DNA from: an uncultured Eubacteriaceae bacterium
GTDB taxonomy: Bacteria; Bacillota; Clostridia; Lachnospirales; CAG-274
Reading direction: 5' to 3'
Assembly (NCBI GenBank): GCA_938042265.1
Contig: CALIRN010000068.1
Span: 1 to 9,651, forward strand
Length of the DNA stretch: 9,651 bases
Shown: positions 6,850 through 9,651 of the stretch, in pieces
How positions within the stretch are numbered: the stretch's first letter is position 1
Layout: the number at the start of each line of letters is the position of its first letter
Made by a program: the position numbers and the translations under genes
Notes under the pieces: generated by a model
Told to the model about the DNA's origin: nothing
What the model saw: only the letters and a program-made list of their open reading frames with translations
Databases searched by the model: none

Positions 6850-6878
6850 TTGACAAATAGTCGCTTTTATAGTACTAT
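6850..6878 (+). promoter_or_regulatory. padR promoter
   Basis: TTGACA (6850-6855), 17 bp, then TACTAT (6873-6878). The -35 is perfect and the spacing ideal. The -10 is the left half of operator 1, so a bound repressor would block it directly. Confidence 0.8.
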
Positions 6879-6889
6879 AAAATATAGTA
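6873..6889. promoter_or_regulatory. PadR operator 1
   Basis: TACTATA-AAA-TATAGTA, a perfect 7-bp inverted repeat with a 3-bp centre, covering the -10 of the padR promoter. The same arms recur at 6911-6927. Confidence 0.75.
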
Positions 6890-6906
6890 ATTGCGTCGCA
6901 GGACTT

Positions 6907-6935
6907 ATTCTACTATAATTTATAGTACTTGTCAA
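6907..6935 (-). promoter_or_regulatory. MATE gene promoter
   Basis: On the minus strand TTGACA (6930-6935), 17 bp, then TAGAAT (6907-6912). It is a strong sigma-A promoter facing the padR promoter; operator 2 fills most of the spacer and touches the -10. Confidence 0.8.
6911..6927. promoter_or_regulatory. PadR operator 2
   Basis: TACTATA-ATT-TATAGTA, the same 7-bp arms as operator 1 with a different centre. The two centres are 38 bp apart. It lies between the -35 and -10 of the MATE promoter. Confidence 0.75.
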
Positions 6936-6956
6936 GAGCAAAAGGAGGAATTTTTT

Positions 6957-7484
6957 ATGGCAACAATTGATTTAATTGTTTTGGGAATGCTGAAAAAAGA
7001 ATCTTTGAGTGCATATGATATTCAGAAACTGGTAGAATACCGCAACATTTCAAAGTGGGTAAAAATCAGCACTCCATCTATTTACAAAAAAGTTATTCAA
7101 TTAGAAGAAAAGGGGCTTATTTCAAGCCGTACCGAAAAGGACGGGAAAATGCCCGAAAAGGCAGTATATTCTTTGACAGATGCAGGCAAGGAAGAATTTG
7201 AAAAGCTGATGATTGAAATATCCTGTAAACCAATCAATATATTTTTGGATTTTAATGCTGTTATCGTTAATTTGGAAAGTATGTCCAAAGAGAACCAAAA
7301 AGAATGTTTAGATAATATAGAAAGCAATATGAATGTGCTGAAAGCCTATTTGGAAGAAAATATTGCCCTAAAGGAAAATGTTCCCGATATTCCTATTACG
7401 GGCATGGCAGTTTTAAAGCAACAGTTTCTTTTGGCACAGGCAATCGAAGAATGGATTGCAACGCTTAAAAATGATTTAAAGTAA
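6957..7484 (+). CDS. PadR-family transcriptional repressor
   Basis: 175-residue regulator. A winged helix-turn-helix spans about residues 1-82 (LIVLGMLKKESLSAYDI, then TPSIYKKVIQLEEKGLISS, then the wing before YSLTDAGKEEF), the usual PadR signature. A helical C-terminal dimerisation part follows (about 85-175). Length fits the shorter-armed PadR group. It should repress itself and the divergent MATE gene through the two 17-bp operators and release on binding a pump substrate, as known for PadR/LmrR-type regulators of efflux; the ligand is unknown. The ATG at 6957 is set by AAAGGAGG (6941-6948). An in-frame start near 6891 would fall at or near the promoter start point. The KTR gene follows after 5 nt. 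Confidence 0.92.
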   Translation: MATIDLIVLGMLKKESLSAYDIQKLVEYRNISKWVKISTPSIYKKVIQLEEKGLISSRTEKDGKMPEKAVYSLTDAGKEEFEKLMIEISCKPINIFLDFNAVIVNLESMSKENQKECLDNIESNMNVLKAYLEENIALKENVPDIPITGMAVLKQQFLLAQAIEEWIATLKNDLK

Positions 7485-7489
7485 TAGCT

Positions 7490-7675
7490 ATGGCTAAAGA
7501 ATGGATACGCTGTCCTGTCTGCGGAAACAAAACGAGGTTGCAGATACGGCAAGATACGGAACTGAAAAACTTCCCCCTTTACTGCCCGAAATGTAAACAG
7601 GAAAGTTTGATTGAAGCAAAGAATTTACAAGTAAAAGTCATCAAGGAGCCGGACGCACAGACGCAGAGCCGATGA
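7490..7675 (+). CDS. Cysteine-rich KTR protein
   Basis: 61-residue protein with two CxxC pairs, Cys8/Cys11 in CPVCGNKTR and Cys32/Cys35 in CPKC, plus the KTR triplet (14-16) and the usual KEPDAQTQSR ending. This is the Cys_rich_KTR family, a predicted zinc ribbon of unknown role that turns up repeatedly next to resistance genes in Firmicutes conjugative elements. It starts 5 nt after padR with no clear ribosome site, so translation is probably coupled to padR. Its stop codon lies inside a terminator hairpin (7663-7707), so gene and terminator travel as one unit. Confidence 0.85.
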   Translation: MAKEWIRCPVCGNKTRLQIRQDTELKNFPLYCPKCKQESLIEAKNLQVKVIKEPDAQTQSR

Positions 7676-7712
7676 ACTTGTGAGCAATCACAGTTTGTCG
7701 GCTCTGCTCTTT
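7661..7712 (+). terminator. Terminator of the padR-KTR operon; copy 2 of the KTR-tail repeat
   Basis: A 10-bp stem (7663-7672 with 7698-7707) continues with wobble pairs into an inner stem TGTGA/TCACA (7679-7683 with 7688-7692) capped by a GCAA tetraloop. The tail TCTTTATATA is moderately T-rich. The sequence parallels the hairpin at 5382-5434. Confidence 0.7.
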
Positions 7713-7732
7713 ATATACCCATAGGTAGGACA

Positions 7733-7769
7733 AGCCCACCAAATAAAAAAAACGGAGATTTGGTGGGCT
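7733..7769. repeat. Perfect 12-bp inverted repeat
   Basis: AGCCCACCAAAT (7733-7744) and ATTTGGTGGGCT (7758-7769) are perfect complements around a 13-nt A-rich loop. No T-run follows on either strand, so it is not a standard terminator. Confidence 0.7.
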
Positions 7770-7798
7770 GTATTGTCACGCCCGAACAAATGACAAAT

Positions 7799-7840
7799 AC
7801 ACCTCTCCAGACACCGTTTTGAGTGTGGAGGGGTGTTTTT
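7799..7840 (+). terminator. Strong intrinsic terminator
   Basis: An 11-bp outer stem (7799-7809 with 7826-7836, one wobble) and a 3-bp inner stem after a two-base bulge enclose loop CGTTTTGA. TTTTT follows (7836-7840). Confidence 0.7.
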
Positions 7841-8010
7841 ATGTGTTGGTCAAAAACGACTGCACCGCTGCTTATCAGAAGCAGCAGCTATTTACATAGT
7901 ATCACGCAGAAACAAGGATAACCTGTAAAAAAATCCTTGCGTATGCGTGGCACTCTTATACCCCAAAAGTAGGTGTTAAATCTCTATATAATAGAAGTGA
8001 TTTATCTTAT

Positions 8011-8046
8011 ATCCGCTTAGGTGTGACAGCCTTTTCGGATTTTTTT
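8011..8046 (+). terminator. Attenuator-like terminator
   Basis: ATCCG/CGGAT (8011-8015 with 8036-8040), with inner AGG/CCT (8019-8021 with 8030-8032), is followed by seven Ts (8040-8046). It lies about 20 bp after a TATAAT and 110 bp before the sigma-like gene, a placement that suggests attenuation. Confidence 0.45.
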
Positions 8047-8110
8047 GTGTCGCTTTTTGCTGAACGCTGTAAAAAGCCGATTTGCGGCGTTGGCTCCCGT
8101 TCGCCGCCTG

Positions 8111-8148
8111 CCAATCTGGATTTTAATAATTTTCAAAATTCAGATTGG
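8111..8148 (+). promoter_or_regulatory. Hairpin overlapping the ribosome site of the sigma-like gene
   Basis: A 14-pair stem (8111-8124 with 8135-8148, one G·T pair) has a 10-nt loop. The last two bases of the 3' arm are the first two of the Shine-Dalgarno GGAGG (8147-8151), so folding would partly hide the ribosome site. Confidence 0.55.
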
Positions 8149-8159
8149 AGGAAATCAAA

Positions 8160-8588
8160 ATGTCATATAACCACGGACGGGAAGAACGCAAATGGCGAAT
8201 CTGGAAAGAAGCCGAGGAAAAAATATTAAGGAAGCATGGTGTTGACGAAAGCACCATTGATGAAATCCGTACTTATGACCGAGCAGAGTTTAATTCCAAC
8301 AGACGATTTTACCGTTGGACAAGCGATTTCGGAGAATACCTTGAGGGAATGGCGGAGGTCGATCCATTTGTAGATGTCAAGACAGTTGCGAATTTATTGG
8401 ACGAGATTGAAAACGAAAATCTGTATCGGGCATTACTCACGGTGGACAAGCATACCCTTCAAATCGTCCTGCTGAAAATGCAGGGCTATTCCACGAAAGA
8501 GATTGCTCCTATTGTCCATTTGACAACAGGGGCGATTTACGCAAGGTTAGACCACCTTCGGAAAAAGCTGAAAGAATTTAGAAAATAG
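8160..8588 (+). CDS. Sigma-70 region 4-like HTH protein of a conjugative element
   Basis: 142-residue basic protein. The C-terminal part has a sigma-region-4-type helix-turn-helix: LLKMQGYSTKEIAPIVHLTTGAIYARLDHLRKKLKEF (104-140). The N-terminal half is charged, with an early run of Arg, Lys and Glu and no region 2 of a full sigma factor. Similar short sigma-like proteins occur in Tn916/Tn1549-type elements (orf7-like), where they help control transfer or excision genes; that role is inferred. The ATG at 8160 follows GGAGG (8147-8151) 8 nt upstream. Expression may be limited by the attenuator and the hairpin over its ribosome site. Confidence 0.75.
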   Translation: MSYNHGREERKWRIWKEAEEKILRKHGVDESTIDEIRTYDRAEFNSNRRFYRWTSDFGEYLEGMAEVDPFVDVKTVANLLDEIENENLYRALLTVDKHTLQIVLLKMQGYSTKEIAPIVHLTTGAIYARLDHLRKKLKEFRK

Positions 8589-8591
8589 AGG

Positions 8592-8650
8592 GGAAAATCA
8601 GCTTTTCCACAGGCTATAGGGTGAGGGATATTTTTCTCTCACTCTATTCT
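8592..8650 (+). terminator. Two hairpins between the sigma-like and tnpW-like genes
   Basis: GGAAAA/TTTTCC (8592-8597 with 8603-8608, loop TCAGC) is followed by a 10-pair stem with two wobbles (8619-8628 with 8635-8644) and the imperfect tail TATTCTTTAT. Partial termination or RNA processing is likely. Confidence 0.4.
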
Positions 8651-8670
8651 TTATGGGAGGACTGTTGCAG

Positions 8671-8937
8671 ATGAATAGTTATATAGACGAAACAACAAAA
8701 GAAGATTTTACCGAAGATACGGCTATCCGAGAAGCAATCAATAATATTTACGATATGCTTGAAGAGTTTCCAATGGAGAAACGCCTTGCTTTCTTTGAGC
8801 AAATATCCAAACCAAAGGAACTGAATTTCGTAAGGGAAATTGACGGAATCTATTATGTTGTCTGCACCCATTTTGACAAAAAGCAAAAAGAAGATATGGT
8901 AAGCAAAATACATCGGATATTGAATAAAGAAATATGA
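8671..8937 (+). CDS. TnpW-like transposon protein
   Basis: 88-residue acidic protein. The C-terminal part FVREIDGIYYVVCTHFDKKQKEDMVSKIHRIL (53-84) resembles the small TnpW proteins of Tn4451-type elements (pattern …IG.T.Y.V..HFS….E.…DK..RLI), recognised from memory. The first 50 residues, rich in Glu and Asp, form an extra helical part not usual for TnpW. Start ATG 8671 follows GGAGG (8656-8660) at 10 nt; an ATG at 8653 would include that site. The function of TnpW is unknown. Its position just ahead of the recombinase gene supports the transposon assignment. It could instead be an unrelated small accessory protein. Confidence 0.5.
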   Translation: MNSYIDETTKEDFTEDTAIREAINNIYDMLEEFPMEKRLAFFEQISKPKELNFVREIDGIYYVVCTHFDKKQKEDMVSKIHRILNKEI

Positions 8938-8953
8938 AGATAATTTGAATTTG

Positions 8954-8965
8954 CACTTTAAAGTG
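8954..8965. promoter_or_regulatory. Palindrome abutting the recombinase promoter
   Basis: CACTTTAAAGTG is a perfect 12-bp palindrome ending next to the -35 of the recombinase promoter. It could bind a dimeric regulator, but a palindrome this short in AT-rich DNA may be chance. Confidence 0.3.
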
Positions 8966-8994
8966 TTGAAGCATGACGGTAGATATGGTAGAAT
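8966..8994 (+). promoter_or_regulatory. Promoter of the serine recombinase gene
   Basis: TTGAAG (8966-8971), 17 bp, then TAGAAT (8989-8994). Transcription would start near 9001, giving a leader of about 40 nt. Confidence 0.6.
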
Positions 8995-9039
8995 AGCATC
9001 ACTACAAAATCATATCCGACTGTCGGAAAGGAGTTTAAT

Positions 9040-9558
9040 TTGAACAGACAGTCAGAAAAAATCACAGCTCTCTATTGCAGGCTTAGCCGTGATGATATGC
9101 TACAAGGGGAGAGCAACAGCATTACCAACCAAAAATCTATTGTTAGTAAATACGCAAAGGATAATGGATTTCAGAACACACAGTTTTTCGTGGATGACGG
9201 GTATTCTGGCGTTAGTTTTACAAGACCTGCTTTTATAGAATTAATGGAGCTTGCCGAAGCAGGAAAGGTCGAAACAATTATTGTCAAAGACCATTCAAGG
9301 CTCGGCAGAAACCGTCTTGTTGTTGGTCAGTTATTAGAAGAAGATTTTGTCCGTCTGGGTATTCGGTATATTGCCATTATGGATAATATCGACACCAAAG
9401 ACGGATTAAGCGATTTTCTTCCAGTACAAGACTGGTTTAATGAAATGCACGCTAAGAATACCTCAAAGAAAGTGCGGGCAGTATTCCAAAACAAAGGTAT
9501 GTCGGGCAAGCCGCTAACAACAGTTATCCCCTATGGCTATAAAAAGAATGAGGCTTGA
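9040..9558 (+). pseudogene. Large serine recombinase (TnpX-type), truncated
   Basis: 172 codons encoding the catalytic domain of a large serine recombinase: YCRLSRDD with nucleophile Ser16 and Arg14, the GYSGVSFTRPAF block (54-65) with Arg62, and IVKDHSRLGRN (81-91) with Arg87 and Arg90. Full-length TnpX-type enzymes have several hundred more residues (recombinase and zinc-ribbon DNA-binding domains). Here the family-like sequence ends abruptly at YGYKKNEA and a stop. The TTG start at 9040 follows AAAGGAG (9027-9033) at 6 nt. Lacking its DNA-binding part, the product should not recombine, so the element may be stranded unless the rest lies beyond an inserted sequence. Confidence 0.85.
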
Positions 9559-9573
9559 AGTGCTATACTAAAG

Positions 9574-9603
9574 TTGTAACAGCAGTGGCTAATAAAATAT
9601 AAT
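9574..9603 (+). promoter_or_regulatory. Promoter of the gene at the right edge
   Basis: TTGTAA (9574-9579), 18 bp, then a perfect TATAAT (9598-9603). It lies directly after the break in the recombinase gene. Confidence 0.5.
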
Positions 9604-9632
9604 AAATTTCACAACGAAAAGAGGTACTCATT

Positions 9633-9651
9633 ATGTCACAAAGTTACACAC
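9633..9651 (+). CDS. Start of an unidentified gene, possibly an IS transposase (partial)
   Basis: ATG at 9633 has AAAAGAGG (9617-9624) 8 nt upstream, and only six codons are visible (MSQSYT). A start of this kind, just after a break in a recombinase gene and with its own promoter, would suit an IS30-type transposase, whose N-termini often begin with a similar Ser-Tyr-Thr stretch. Six residues cannot prove this. Confidence 0.35.

Larger units (their letters stand above)
7676..8159 (+). other. Long hairpin-rich leader/intergenic region
   Basis: Nearly 500 bp without a convincing protein gene. In order it carries the tail of the KTR terminator, a perfect 12-bp inverted repeat (7733-7744 with 7758-7769) around an A-rich loop, a strong terminator (7799-7840), and the hairpin GCTGCTT/AAGCAGC (7867-7873 with 7879-7885). 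Next come a CAAGGAT/ATCCTTG stem near 7913-7948 and a perfect TATAAT at 7987-7992 without a good -35. It ends with a second T-run terminator (8011-8046) and the hairpin over the next gene's ribosome site (8111-8148). The pattern resembles attenuated leaders of resistance operons in conjugative elements. A short frame from 8023 crosses these structures and is probably not translated. Confidence 0.55.

Noticed and set aside
6532..6918. 128-codon plus-strand frame antisense to the MATE gene
   Set aside because: It is the complement of a clear membrane protein, and its end crosses the padR promoter and operator.
8023..8229. 68-codon plus-strand frame beginning MTAFSDFF
   Set aside because: It begins within the attenuator-like terminator, spans the hairpin at 8111-8148 and overlaps the sigma-like gene out of frame. 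A translated leader is possible but I cannot support it.
1..9651. CRISPR array, tRNA or rRNA genes
   Set aside because: No regularly spaced direct repeats, no tRNA cloverleaf with a T-arm GGTTCGA-type block, and no rRNA-like sequence were seen.

Overview
The window looks like a low-GC Firmicutes (Clostridia) chromosome, probably a gut Oscillospiraceae/Lachnospiraceae-type anaerobe. The signs are strong AGGAGG ribosome sites, GTG and TTG starts, a CarD/CdnL-type regulator, a Clostridia-style endonuclease III, and a mobile region built from the Tn4451-type genes tnpV, tnpW and tnpX. The assignment rests on gene content and style, not on a marker gene.

Region 1 (1 to about 3260) reads as stable chromosome. 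It holds the 3' end of an ABC permease overlapping its ATPase gene (one operon, +). Next comes a roughly 440-bp gene-free stretch dense in hairpins that ends in an intrinsic terminator, and I read it as a candidate structured RNA. After it come a CarD-family gene on the minus strand, nth (endonuclease III) and a small four-cysteine protein with its own good promoter.

Region 2 (about 3260 to 9651) is accessory DNA. In order it holds tnpV, a very AT-rich orphan gene with a C-terminal HEPN-type R-N-x3-H motif (candidate defence RNase), and an oriT-like hairpin pair. A self-contained efflux cargo follows: a MepA-like MATE pump on the minus strand, divergent from a padR repressor gene and a cysteine-rich KTR gene. 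After that come a long leader full of hairpins and terminators, a sigma-like HTH gene, a TnpW-like gene, and the 5' part of a TnpX-type large serine recombinase. The recombinase stops at 172 codons, just before a new promoter and start codon at the window edge, as if another element had inserted there.

How the parts fit: the MATE/PadR intergenic region is the clearest regulatory object. Two face-to-face sigma-A promoters with 17-bp spacers each carry one copy of the same 17-bp operator (TACTATA-N3-TATAGTA), so PadR should repress both its own operon and the pump. The cargo is bracketed by two copies of a KTR-gene-tail/terminator sequence, which suggests modular exchange. The two most open-ended items are the candidate structured RNA at about 1186-1552 and the HEPN protein at 3916-5208. 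Neither can be assigned to a named family from sequence reading alone.
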